Source: Candidatus Woesearchaeota archaeon
GTDB lineage: Archaea; Nanobdellota; Nanobdellia; SCGC-AAA011-G17; JACPNG01
Assembly: GCA_016203135.1 (NCBI GenBank)
Contig: JACQNI010000006.1
Coordinates: forward strand, 1-43,937
Direction: 5' to 3'
Length of the DNA: 43,937 nt
Part shown: positions 32,057 through 41,832 of the stretch, one piece after another
Numbering within the stretch: position 1 is the stretch's first letter
How the letters are laid out: the number at the start of each line of letters is the position of its first letter
Translations under genes and position numbers: made by a program
Notes under the pieces: generated by a model
What the model was told of the DNA's origin: nothing
The model's database searches: none
What the model saw: only the letters and a program-made list of their open reading frames with translations

Positions 32057-33175
32057 TTAGCCAAACATGTTCATGTGATCCTTTTCTTCTTCTTCCTTGA
32101 TCTTTTTTATTGCATCCAAGAAATCATTCATTGTTACCTTAGTTCTATTCTCTCTTATAGCAAAATATCCAGCCTCAGTAGCTATTGCCCTTATTTCAGC
32201 ACCAGACATTTCTTTCATTTGTTTAAGCAGTATGTCAAAATCTATCTTCTCAATGTTCATATCCCTTGTATGTATCTTAAAAATTTCTTTTATTCCTTCT
32301 TCATCAGGCAAAGGAACTTCAATCAATCTGTCAAATCTCCCAGGCCTTAGCAAAGCCTGGTCCAAAACATCAGCCCTGTTAGTTGCCCCAATTACTTTTA
32401 CATTATCCAAGTGTTCAAACCCGTCAATCTCGCTTAATAATTGTATAAATGTCCTTTCAACTTCTCTCTCACCGCTTGTTCCTACATCTAATCTTTCAGA
32501 AGCCAAAGCATCTATTTCATCTATGAAAACAATGCTTGGAGATCTTTCTCTTGCAAGTTTAAAAATTGACTTGACTAATTTAGCCCCTTCTCCAATAAAT
32601 TTCTGGTTTAACTCTGAAGCTATGACTTCTATGAATGTTGCATTTGTAGAAGCAGCAACTGCTTTTGCCAATAAAGTCTTTCCACTTCCAGGAGGCCCAT
32701 AAAGCAGTATTCCTTTGCTTGGTTTTATCCCAACCTTCTTGAATATATCTGGATTCTTTAAAGGCAATTCAATAACCTCTTTTAATTCCATTATCTGATC
32801 CCTTAAGCCACCAACATCATTCCATGCAATATTTGGCTTCTCAATGTTTATGAATTGCTCGGCATCATCACTATTTGGCTTGTCTAATCTATCTACAACA
32901 GTTAATGATCTTTGTTCCACCATGACAAGATCATTTATCTTTATCTTGTCCATTAACTCATCAAGAATATTAACAAAAAACAAATTTCCATTTGGAAGCC
33001 TTATTACTACCTTTTTTTTATCCTTGTATAATTTCCTTACCTCGCAAACAATCAACGGCCTTGACTTAAACTTGTCAATCTCTTTTCTCAAGTAACTAAC
33101 AGTAGCCTTTAGCATATCATTGTCAATATCTAAGGAAAAATCTTCACTAGCAACCTTATGAACTTTAGTTTCCAT
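32057..33175 (-). CDS. PAN/Rpt-type proteasome-activating AAA ATPase
   Basis: A 372-residue AAA ATPase with an OB domain at about 38-98 and a single AAA module. Walker A is GPPGSGKT at 160-167, pore loop KFIG at 192-195, Walker B FIDEID at 217-222, sensor 1 GATN at 263-266 and Arg finger RPGR at 277-280. It is closest in style to PAN or Rpt subunits that unfold proteins for the 20S proteasome. The N-terminal coiled coil is very short, and the C-terminus reads MFG, a variant of the HbYX docking motif with Phe for Tyr. A CDC48-like remote paralog is less likely, as there is one AAA module. Confidence 0.88.
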   Translation of the reverse strand: METKVHKVASEDFSLDIDNDMLKATVSYLRKEIDKFKSRPLIVCEVRKLYKDKKKVVIRLPNGNLFFVNILDELMDKIKINDLVMVEQRSLTVVDRLDKPNSDDAEQFINIEKPNIAWNDVGGLRDQIMELKEVIELPLKNPDIFKKVGIKPSKGILLYGPPGSGKTLLAKAVAASTNATFIEVIASELNQKFIGEGAKLVKSIFKLARERSPSIVFIDEIDALASERLDVGTSGEREVERTFIQLLSEIDGFEHLDNVKVIGATNRADVLDQALLRPGRFDRLIEVPLPDEEGIKEIFKIHTRDMNIEKIDFDILLKQMKEMSGAEIRAIATEAGYFAIRENRTKVTMNDFLDAIKKIKEEEEKDHMNMFG

Positions 33176-33215
33176 ATTTTTAGTGTTTTAAATGTTCTTA
33201 AATAGCTTATGCTTG

Positions 33216-34229
33216 CTAATTTATAAAATTATCCCCTAATTCCTTTAAAATATCCCTATTCTTCTCAAAGTATTTTCTAGCCTTAGAAAAGATATTTATT
33301 ACTTCAGAGCTTACAGCCATCTTCAAGTCAGCTGGATGTAATTTCTTGCTCGCAAAAGTCTTTTCAAGATCATTATATTCTTTAAATAAAACATCTCCCC
33401 CATATTTCTTGTCTCTTGCTATTTTAATTTTCTTGTTTACAGGAAAAACAATAAACTTAGCTAATTGCAAAACAGGATTTTCAGCTATAACCCCTTCAGG
33501 ACAATAAGCATTTTTAATTTTAGATTTAATATCTTCTTCCTTGTCATATATCTTGATATGACTTTCTTTTATTGAAGCGCTCATCTTAGTTCCAGGTCCT
33601 TTCAAGCTTGCAATTAAAGGAGTCATTACTTCAACCCTTTGTTTATATCCAATACTTGGCAAAAATTCCCTTGCATAAGCCAATATATGCCTTTGATCTA
33701 TACCCCCAAGTTGTATATCAACATTAAGGTATTCCTCATCTAAAGCCTGCATCAAAGGATATATCAATTCAGAAACTTTAGGATTCTTCATTCTTGTTAC
33801 TTCTGAAGCAGCCCTAGTAGATCTTGCAACAGTTGTGATTGTAGAGAGTTTTAATATATCTAAAACATATTTATCCTTAAGCTCAAAACTGCTTCCATAT
33901 ACAAACTCAGGTTTTTTATCCCAAGGAAATGCCAATTCTATGCATTTTTTATAGTAATCAGCAACAACATCTATTCTATCCCATCCAGTTTTTAAATCAT
34001 CTAAAGCAGCATGAATGTTCGCAATCAAAATTTTATTTTTTATTCCTGCCTTGTCAAAATCAAATAGCTTGCTTAAAGGAACTAAATAAGCAATATGAAA
34101 GGGTCCAGTTGGAGCAGTTCCATAATAAGAAGTTATTTTCTTGTTTTTTAAAAGTTCTCTAAGTTCATTTTCAGTTAATATCTCCTGGGTATTTCTTTTT
34201 ACCAGTTCAAATTTCTGATTTAGGTCCAT
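33216..34229 (-). CDS. tyrS: Tyrosyl-tRNA synthetase
   Basis: A 337-residue class I synthetase of the archaeal/eukaryal short type that attaches Tyr to tRNA-Tyr. The HIGH-like motif is in YGTAPTGPFHIAY near 35-47, the KMSKS motif is KMSAS, and the tyrosine/ATP site shows LMQALDEEY and QLGGIDQRHILAYARE. No S4 domain is present, as expected for archaea. It sits 40 bp upstream of the PAN-like gene on the same strand. A TATA-like ATATATTTAATA lies about 25 bp upstream of its ATG. Confidence 0.93.
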   Translation of the reverse strand: MDLNQKFELVKRNTQEILTENELRELLKNKKITSYYGTAPTGPFHIAYLVPLSKLFDFDKAGIKNKILIANIHAALDDLKTGWDRIDVVADYYKKCIELAFPWDKKPEFVYGSSFELKDKYVLDILKLSTITTVARSTRAASEVTRMKNPKVSELIYPLMQALDEEYLNVDIQLGGIDQRHILAYAREFLPSIGYKQRVEVMTPLIASLKGPGTKMSASIKESHIKIYDKEEDIKSKIKNAYCPEGVIAENPVLQLAKFIVFPVNKKIKIARDKKYGGDVLFKEYNDLEKTFASKKLHPADLKMAVSSEVINIFSKARKYFEKNRDILKELGDNFIN

Positions 34230-34332
34230 AAATTAAAAAAGTAAGTCGATATTATTAAATATATCGCTTGTCTCGGAAATTCTTCGGTTTTTCCATGTTT
34301 AAGTTTATTAACCACTTTTCTTTGTTTAAACA

Positions 34333-34680
34333 ATGGATGAAAAATCACTCTACTCATTATCCCTAATAAGTTTCCTAATCGGATTGTTTTTACTAATAAT
34401 CATTTCTGAAAAAATAGATATTTCAGAGTCAAATATATCTTCTTTATCAAGCCTGAAGCCAGGAGAAAAAGTAAAGGTTAAAGGCATAGTTACAAGTTCA
34501 ACAGCCTTGGAAAATTTTATGTTATTAAATATTCAAGATAAAACTGGCAATATAACTATCGTAGCTTTTAATACAAAGGATGTAAAAATAAACAAGAACG
34601 ATGTAATAGAAGCAAAAGGAGAAATAGTCTTATACAAAAACCGAGTGGAAATCGAAGCTTCAAGCATTAAGATTTTCTAG
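34333..34680 (+). CDS. Membrane-anchored OB-fold protein
   Basis: A 115-residue protein with one N-terminal helix (LYSLSLISFLIGLFLLIIIS, about 6-25) followed by an OB-fold: GEKVKVKGIVTSS, then FMLLNIQDKTGNITIVAF, then DVIEAKGEIVLYKNRVEI. The order matches tRNA_anti-type OB domains that bind single-stranded nucleic acid. With a signal anchor the OB domain would lie outside the cell. Its partner is unknown. TTTAAGTTTATT about 30 bp upstream may be the promoter. Confidence 0.75.
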   Translation: MDEKSLYSLSLISFLIGLFLLIIISEKIDISESNISSLSSLKPGEKVKVKGIVTSSTALENFMLLNIQDKTGNITIVAFNTKDVKINKNDVIEAKGEIVLYKNRVEIEASSIKIF

Positions 34681-34746
34681 TCAATCCGGAAATTTTTCAG
34701 TATTTCTTGATAAACAAATATAAAGCTTAATAATCTCAAGTAATAT

Positions 34747-35941
34747 ATGTATGAAATATTAATCTCAATTTTAATAGGTATCTCTGCCGGAATAATAACC
34801 GGCTTGATTCCCAGGCATTCATACTAATCTTGTTGCTGTTTTAATGATCTCCCTTTCTAACTACTTATTAAAAATTTTCTCTCCGTTAGATCTAGTGATT
34901 ATCATTTTATCCATGGCAATAACAAATACATTTTTAGATTCAATCCCATCCATTTTTCTTGGAGCCCCAGATACATCTACTTCTATTTCTATCTTGCCAG
35001 GCCACAGATTATTAATGAAAGGCAAAGGCTTTGAAGCAGTAATCCTTTCATTGATCGGATCTTCAATATCCTTGCTAATAGTCATAGCATTATTTCCATT
35101 TACATTAAAAATAATAAAGATTGGATATCCAATAATAGAAAGATACATAGCTTATATCTTGATATCTGCAAGTGTTATTTTTATTATTAAAGAAAAAAAA
35201 TCCAAATTTCTGGCTTTTCTGCTATTTTTAAGTTCAGGAATACTAGGAATTGTTTCATTTTCCCTAGGCATTAAAGACGTTCTTTTTCCAATGCTTTCTG
35301 GCTTGTTTGGAATAAGCACATTATTGACTAGTTTAAACAACAATACAAAAATCCCAAATCAAATTATCTCATATCCAAAAATTACAAACAAGGAAAAAAT
35401 AACAGTTTTCTCTTCAATTTTCATCTCAAGTTTTTTTACAACAGTTCTTCCTGGTTTTAGTTCAGCCGAAGCATCTTCAATAGGAACATCAATATTCAAG
35501 AATATCAAAGGCAATTTATTTCTTGTCTTGGCTAGCGGAATAAACACATCAAGCATGATCTTAAGCATATTTACATTATATGCTATAGACAAGGCAAGAA
35601 ATGGTGCTGTAGTTGCCATATCAAGAATAATAGAAAACCTTAATCAAAACAATTTTATTTTATTGATTTCAGTTTCTTTAATCTCTTCTTCTATTGCAAT
35701 TCTGCTTGCGATAAACATTACAAAGTACATATCAAAAATAATTCCAAAGATAAATTACAATTTTTTATGCATTTCAATAATAATCTTTATTTCTGGATTA
35801 GTAATTATATTGTCTGGTTTTTATGGTTTCCTTGTTTTAGTAACTTCAACCTTTCTTGGAATAATTCCCCAAACAAAAAACATTGCAAGAAGTCATTTAA
35901 TGGGCTGTATACTTTTGCCAGTAATCTTGTATTTTATCTAG
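34747..35941 (+). pseudogene. TctA/DUF112-like membrane protein, frameshifted near the start
   Basis: ATG 34747 starts MYEILISILIGISAGIITGLIP and then runs into a stop after CCCAGG. Shifting by one base after 34810 gives GIHTNLVAVLMISLSNYLLK and joins the long frame that ends at 35941. Together they restore the archaeal TctA-like (DUF112) N-terminus G-L-I-P-G-x-H-x-N. One extra C in the CCC at 34810-34812 explains it. The main part has eight to ten hydrophobic helices and a second conserved TTVLPGFSSAEAS loop. It could be a real mutation, an assembly error or recoding. A TATA-like AAATATAAAG lies about 30 bp upstream. Confidence 0.75.
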
Positions 35942-38900
35942 ACTTTTTAGTCTTTTTCTTAGTTTTTAATATTTGTTCCTTTTTATTGCCGACTTTAATG
36001 GTCTCTGTAATTTTTTTATTATTAGTGGTTGTTTTTTTCTTTTTAACTTCTTTTTTTTCAGAGATTTTTCTTTTAGCAGCTTCAAGCTTTTTAACTTCCT
36101 TTTCAACTTTAACTTCAGGAGTCTTAAATAATATCTCTGGTGTTTTTATTTCAACTTTTTTAAACGACTTTGAATAATTCAATGCATTTCCTATGTCTTT
36201 TAAATTCCATCCAGCAGCCAATAGTTTATTTCTTATCTCTTCCTCGCTTACTCCCTTTTGTATGTTTAGCTTAGCATATTCATAAAGCCTATCCAAAACC
36301 TGTTTTCTCTTTACTACCTTCTCAGCATATTTAAATGATTCATCTATTTCATCTTGATTCCATCCAGCATCAAGTGAAGCCCTTCTTATCTCCTCCTTAT
36401 CCCTGCCCCTTTCTAAGCTTATTTTCACATAATCATTTAGCTGATTTATATTTGAATGTTTTTGCAGGACATTTTCAACATTCTTGAAAGAGCTTGCTAT
36501 TTTTTTATTCAGCTCATTAAAGTCTGGCTTTTCTCCCAAAAATAATTTTTTATTTTCCTGTTTTGTTTTTCTTTTTTTCATGGCAAAATAATAAGCAAGA
36601 ACTAAGATCAATAATAAGGCAGCTAAAATTCCGACTACTGTCCAAATAGATCCACCCTTGCTTTCCTTGCAATCACTAGGACAGTTAGTGCTATCTTCTC
36701 TATATCCATTTCCAAAGTCATCACAATTTCCATTTTCATTGCATACTGGCAATGAATCATCTCCATCATTAGTTCCATCATTATCTGTATCAGGATTATT
36801 TGGATCTGTTCCTGCTTCAACTTCTTCACTATCTGTTAATCCATCATTATCACTATCTCTTCCTGGACCTTCAGATATTCCACAATCACTAGGACAATTA
36901 CTGCTGGTCTCTCCAAGAGTGCAACTTCCGTCCCCGCATACTTTTGCCCCAGTATCACTGATGCATATACCATCAGTTTTACAAACCTTTCCAGCAGGAC
37001 ATCCACATAAAGAGCATTTCTCTTCTAAAACCCCAGATCTGCAGAAAAATGGCTTGTCATCAGAACACTCACTAAATGTTGTTCCATCTCCACATTCAAA
37101 GTCATCTGTTACTTGACAACTTGTATCATTTAAATCAACAAAATTATTGCAATCATTATCCAAGACATCATCGCAACTTTCTTCAGGGCTTTCATAATCG
37201 TCTATGTTATTATACTTACATTCCCCCCATAAACTATTGATGCATGTTTGATTGAATCCCTTACAAACCCCAAATTGTTTAACACATAATCTTGTTGTTA
37301 AATTCACTTGTATTCCTGTGCTATTGTTTCTAACAGCACAAGGACATCCTTCATCAGCACTTCCCTCACAGTTATTATCTAATCCATCAAAACAAACCTC
37401 TGCTGTAGGTCCAATTACACCAATGCAAGTACTCCCCCATAATCCATTGCTTTCACATCTCTGTACTCCAGCATTGCATATTCCAACAGAATTCCCACAA
37501 GACCTAGTAGTTCCAGCCACACATGGACCACATCCTTCATCAACAACATTATCGCAATCATTATCTTGATTATCACAAACTTCTAGACTTGGATATTTAA
37601 CCCCAACGCATTCACCCCATACAGCCCCAATAGAACTTTGAACACATTGCTGCATTCCTTGAATGCAAGCATTTGTTCCTCCGCAAGTCCTTATTTGATT
37701 TAATGTGCATTGTGGGCATCCTTCGTCTGAACTTCCATCACAGTCATTATCTAAATTATCCCCACAGAATTCAATTCCAGGATTTACTGAATTTTTGCAC
37801 TCACCCCATTCTCCTATTCCTTGACTGTTTACATTAATACAAGATTGAAGGCCATAACTACAAATTCCAACATCGCTTCCACATTGTTTTGTCTGATCCT
37901 TCACACAAGAATTACAACCTTCATTTATGCTTCCATCACAATCATTATCTAAATCATCATTGCATACCTCAGCACCATACTTAGGAATACTTGTATAATC
38001 ACATCCAGGCCACCTGCTATTTGTACATATTTCAAGAGAACCCTGGCAAACCCCTAATTGTTTAGGGCAGCTCTGTCTTTCTCCATTTGTACATTGTTGG
38101 CCAAGTGTACAGCTAGGATCAGCCTTAATACATTGGCCATATTTACTATTCGTCTGACAAGATCTAATATATTCACATTCTTTTGCATCAGGAACTTGTT
38201 GTTCATTTGGATAACACCTTATTTTATCATTTTGATTGCATTCAGCGCATTGAGTTGTATCTAAAGATTTGCAATTAACACAAGTTAAAGTTCCAGAAAC
38301 AAAATCATCAAATAATTTATCTCCATCTGCTTTAAGGCTTGTACAAGTTAAGCTTCCAGCAAATTTGCTTCCATCACATATTTCTCCTTGATCTATATTT
38401 CCATTGCCACATTGAGAAGGATCATTCTTTGGTAAGCATTCACTAAAATCAAAATTACATTTATTTGTTTGACTTGGAGGAATACATTTCAAAGTTCCAC
38501 CAGTAAGTCCAGGGAAATCAGTACATTTTTTATTGTTTAAATCTACATCATCACAAGACTCTCCAGTTTCTTGTATTTTATTGCCACAAACCGGAGTAGT
38601 TATTACACCACCTTCACATTGACTAGAATCATAAGATAAACAATCAGCTTTGCATTTTAATTGTCCTGATTTAAATGCTAAACTTTGACAAGTTTTTCCA
38701 TCTAAATCAGTTCCATCACAAGTTTCTCCCTTTTCCTTGACATTATTTGGACAAACTGGTTTTGTACAACTGCTGAAATCAAAATTGCAATTATTGCATT
38801 TTAATTGTCCTCCCAAGTAATTATCAAACTCAGGAGCACATGTCTTCCCTCCTAAATCAGTTCCATCACAAGCTTCTCCAGGATTTATTACCCCATTATT

Positions 38901-41288
38901 ATTACAGGTTGGGTTTGGTGTACATGTACTAAAATCAAAATTACTACAATCAGCTTTGCATTTTAAATTTCCTCCTGTAAATCCAGTAAAAGTAGTACAT
39001 TGTTTATTATCTAAGTCAGCTCTATCACATATTTCATTACCTTCTTTTATATTATTGCCACATGTTGATGGAGGTAATATTGTAGTCCCTTGACAAATTA
39101 CAGAGTAAACTCCAGGTTCAGTAACTGTTGCTTCTGCTTTTCCACTAACAATATTTGTTTGTAAAATTTGCCATGAAAAGCATTGGCTTGAAGTATATCC
39201 ATATTTAACTAACTTAATTTTATCTGTCTGGCAATTTGCTGAGTTATCATAACTTAAACTTAATTTTGTATTGCAGTTTCCAACATAATAAGACAATCCC
39301 GCTATGAGGTTATTACAATCTTCTTTATCAACTCCAAGAGGATTAGTTTCACAATTTCCTTTTGTTATAGTTGGTATAAATAATCTACATTCATTATTTA
39401 CTGCAAATCCAGTTATTTCTTTAACAGCTGCCCCAGTTGCAGGACATCCACTTGGTTGACCTGGATTTTGCTTGTTAAAACTAAAAGTAAATGTTTGTTG
39501 TTTTGTCCCCCTTGCTACATTAAGAACAACACTTTGGAAATCAGCAAGATTTTGAGATTTAAACGTAACAACATAAGTTAAATCCACAGAATGAGCAGAT
39601 GTAGAAGTTGTTAATGCATTGCTATTATCTGAAATTGTTATCTGTTCTTGGGATAATATCGGAGCCCCAATATCATTATATCCTATTGGCACTTGATTGA
39701 AAACAGCATCTGCCCTATAATTGCAATTTGTATCTGCTTGCACATTCAAAACAGTCCCTTGTGTAAGTTGAAGTATTTCATTAGAACCACTCGAAGTTCC
39801 GCCAGTCCCTGGATTAGGATTAATTGCTATAATGCCATCATTTGAAACACATTTATGCTGACCTAAATCATATATATCATTAGCCCCACAGCAATATCCA
39901 GCAATATATCTTCCATTGCAAGCATAAGTACATATAGCTTTTTTCCCATCAGCTACCTTGCAAGCACTTCCAGTCAAGCTACAACTTTGGCACCTATAAT
40001 TGCTACTGCAAGTGCTAGTGCAAGTTCCAACTAAATCTTGGCTTATAGTGCTACATTGACTTTGTTGTCCGCATCCTTTTTGTTGTGCTCCCCCAATTAC
40101 ATTCCCACCGCCACCAATTACTGGATCGCTTGCTGGTATGCATTCAACACAATTTCCAAGGCTGTTGCAATAGGGTGTTGCTCCAGAACATTGAACATCA
40201 TTCGTGCATTTTGTTTGTGGTGCACAATCACTATCCTGATTGTCTTTATTTCCATCGCAGTCATTATCCAAACTATCAGTACATCTTGTTTCTTTTTGCT
40301 CTGTTGGAATACATACTTGAGATTTTATACACTTCCCTTGTGAACAGGTTAATCCTTGGGAGCAGGTTAAAACTCCAGGGTCTGTTCTAGAACTACAACA
40401 ATCCTGGTTTTCATTTCCGCAAGTTGTAGAAGCTATGCAAAGATTATCTATGCAAGTTAATCCTTGATTGCAAGTTGCAGGTCCAAAAACAGATCTTGGT
40501 CTACAGCATTCTTGTCCAGAAGCACCACAAGTTAGTGTTGTTGTACTTATGCATTTTCCACTACTTGAATCCCATTTTTCTCCTTGTCCGCATATATAAA
40601 ATTTTCCGCATGAAATTGTTAGTAAATTACCAGATAAAGTCTCACCAACCTTCAACTTCGCGTTATATATTCCAGTGATATAAGCTGAAGGAATTATGTT
40701 TTGATTAAGTTCTGAAAAAGATCCAGAGCTATCTGTCCTAACTTTACTTTCAAATTTTGGTTCACCTTCAGAGTTTCCGTAAGAATTTATTAAAGTATAT
40801 TCTTTATTTGCAATACCTTTGCTTATATCAATTTTGATATTTGCCGGATCGCCAACATTTCTAACAGGAACCCCATCAGAATTAAGAGGACTCCCACCAC
40901 TAACCAAACAGCTTACAGAAGGAGGAACACAAGCGCCATTTTTACATTCAAACCCATTGGCACAATCCTGATCTGTAGATAAAGCGTCTGTATTTTCATT
41001 ATTGCAATAAAATTCATTAACAGTATCTCCATCAACACAGCCATCAATATATAAAACTTCAGATGTGCTGCCATCATCATAAACATATTCAACAGAAACT
41101 TCTCCCTTAACACCAATATTAAAACCATTGTCAGTCTCTGCTAAGCAGGTTGACTGAACTAATTTTGGACAAAATAATTCAAAACCAGAACCATCACACC
41201 AAAAAGGAGCAGCTTTTACATCACTTACAAAAATTATTCCAAATAGCAAAATAACAAATACAAAGATCAAACCATTTTTTTTAATCAT
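35934..41288 (-). CDS. Giant Cys-rich surface protein with MopE/TSP3 repeats and cytosolic tail
   Basis: A 1784-residue protein with a signal peptide at 1-25. Outer repeats include two CxxxxQxCC modules, five GExCDG modules (CGNxxxxxGExCDGxxLxxxxC ... KCxxxC) and six MopE-type metal motifs (LDNDCDGxxDEGC variants), then two CPSDC modules and a TSP3-type calcium segment (DSDNDGLTDSEE, DTDNDGTNDGDD). A membrane helix (IWTVVGILAALLLILVLAYY) sits about 215 residues from the end. The cytosolic tail has two copies of YxKxxxxxGxxxEEIRxxxLxAGWxxxxI and a Lys-rich end. It is likely a long cell-surface adhesin or metal-binding stalk, anchored with the tail inside. It follows a pilin-like gene by a 4-bp overlap. 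Confidence 0.85.
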   Translation of the reverse strand: MIKKNGLIFVFVILLFGIIFVSDVKAAPFWCDGSGFELFCPKLVQSTCLAETDNGFNIGVKGEVSVEYVYDDGSTSEVLYIDGCVDGDTVNEFYCNNENTDALSTDQDCANGFECKNGACVPPSVSCLVSGGSPLNSDGVPVRNVGDPANIKIDISKGIANKEYTLINSYGNSEGEPKFESKVRTDSSGSFSELNQNIIPSAYITGIYNAKLKVGETLSGNLLTISCGKFYICGQGEKWDSSSGKCISTTTLTCGASGQECCRPRSVFGPATCNQGLTCIDNLCIASTTCGNENQDCCSSRTDPGVLTCSQGLTCSQGKCIKSQVCIPTEQKETRCTDSLDNDCDGNKDNQDSDCAPQTKCTNDVQCSGATPYCNSLGNCVECIPASDPVIGGGGNVIGGAQQKGCGQQSQCSTISQDLVGTCTSTCSSNYRCQSCSLTGSACKVADGKKAICTYACNGRYIAGYCCGANDIYDLGQHKCVSNDGIIAINPNPGTGGTSSGSNEILQLTQGTVLNVQADTNCNYRADAVFNQVPIGYNDIGAPILSQEQITISDNSNALTTSTSAHSVDLTYVVTFKSQNLADFQSVVLNVARGTKQQTFTFSFNKQNPGQPSGCPATGAAVKEITGFAVNNECRLFIPTITKGNCETNPLGVDKEDCNNLIAGLSYYVGNCNTKLSLSYDNSANCQTDKIKLVKYGYTSSQCFSWQILQTNIVSGKAEATVTEPGVYSVICQGTTILPPSTCGNNIKEGNEICDRADLDNKQCTTFTGFTGGNLKCKADCSNFDFSTCTPNPTCNNNGVINPGEACDGTDLGGKTCAPEFDNYLGGQLKCNNCNFDFSSCTKPVCPNNVKEKGETCDGTDLDGKTCQSLAFKSGQLKCKADCLSYDSSQCEGGVITTPVCGNKIQETGESCDDVDLNNKKCTDFPGLTGGTLKCIPPSQTNKCNFDFSECLPKNDPSQCGNGNIDQGEICDGSKFAGSLTCTSLKADGDKLFDDFVSGTLTCVNCKSLDTTQCAECNQNDKIRCYPNEQQVPDAKECEYIRSCQTNSKYGQCIKADPSCTLGQQCTNGERQSCPKQLGVCQGSLEICTNSRWPGCDYTSIPKYGAEVCNDDLDNDCDGSINEGCNSCVKDQTKQCGSDVGICSYGLQSCINVNSQGIGEWGECKNSVNPGIEFCGDNLDNDCDGSSDEGCPQCTLNQIRTCGGTNACIQGMQQCVQSSIGAVWGECVGVKYPSLEVCDNQDNDCDNVVDEGCGPCVAGTTRSCGNSVGICNAGVQRCESNGLWGSTCIGVIGPTAEVCFDGLDNNCEGSADEGCPCAVRNNSTGIQVNLTTRLCVKQFGVCKGFNQTCINSLWGECKYNNIDDYESPEESCDDVLDNDCNNFVDLNDTSCQVTDDFECGDGTTFSECSDDKPFFCRSGVLEEKCSLCGCPAGKVCKTDGICISDTGAKVCGDGSCTLGETSSNCPSDCGISEGPGRDSDNDGLTDSEEVEAGTDPNNPDTDNDGTNDGDDSLPVCNENGNCDDFGNGYREDSTNCPSDCKESKGGSIWTVVGILAALLLILVLAYYFAMKKRKTKQENKKLFLGEKPDFNELNKKIASSFKNVENVLQKHSNINQLNDYVKISLERGRDKEEIRRASLDAGWNQDEIDESFKYAEKVVKRKQVLDRLYEYAKLNIQKGVSEEEIRNKLLAAGWNLKDIGNALNYSKSFKKVEIKTPEILFKTPEVKVEKEVKKLEAAKRKISEKKEVKKKKTTTNNKKITETIKVGNKKEQILKTKKKTKKSR

Positions 41289-41803
41289 ATAAACTCATGC
41301 TCCACAATTATTGGTTTTAAAACATCCCTATTCCCATCAACTACAACAACAGCTTCATAATAAACAACTACTTCAGCTCGTTTATAGGCATAAAAATCAA
41401 CAACATTTCCATTTTCATCAACATATCTATCTTGTTCTAGACTTCCATAAATTCTATAATCATCAACTTCTTCTACATTAGCATTAACACTAAATTCATT
41501 TGGAGCTTCAACATTTCTAAATTTTTCATTGACTTCCTCTTGGCATTGATTTATATTTTCATTCATATAGTCAACTAAAAAAACTTCAGCGTTTTGAACA
41601 TTTCCTTTAAATCCTTCATTTCCAACGCTATCTTCAACTAAATTTTTCACGCAATCTTCCATATAATCTTGTACATCTTCAGTTCTTGCAGATTGTAAAC
41701 CACCAAAACTAATCGGTTTGATTAAATAAACAAAAGCGATTATAACAACTAGAACTATTCCTAGAATAACAAATATAGATACCTGTCCCCTTTTGTTCAT
41801 CAT
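41285..41803 (-). CDS. Pilin-like protein upstream of the giant surface protein
   Basis: A 172-residue protein starting MMNKRGQVSIFVILGIVLVV, the KRGQ-plus-helix pattern of DPANN pilin-like proteins, with an acidic, beta-rich outer domain (ARTEDVQDYMEDC, and NANVEEVDDYRIYG). It overlaps the giant gene start by 4 bp (ATGA), so the two are co-translated and may form a surface structure. It starts 30 bp after the DP2 stop. A second ATG at 41800 is also possible. Confidence 0.65.
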   Translation of the reverse strand: MMNKRGQVSIFVILGIVLVVIIAFVYLIKPISFGGLQSARTEDVQDYMEDCVKNLVEDSVGNEGFKGNVQNAEVFLVDYMNENINQCQEEVNEKFRNVEAPNEFSVNANVEEVDDYRIYGSLEQDRYVDENGNVVDFYAYKRAEVVVYYEAVVVVDGNRDVLKPIIVEHEFI

Positions 41804-41832
41804 CTAATTTTAATAATAAAAGATATATAAAC

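Noticed and set aside
36635-40678. Several antisense ORFs of 60-150 codons inside the giant surface gene
   Set aside because: They follow the repeated Cys codons of the sense gene (TGT/TGC read as ACA/GCA), have no ribosome site or promoter and no sensible protein pattern.
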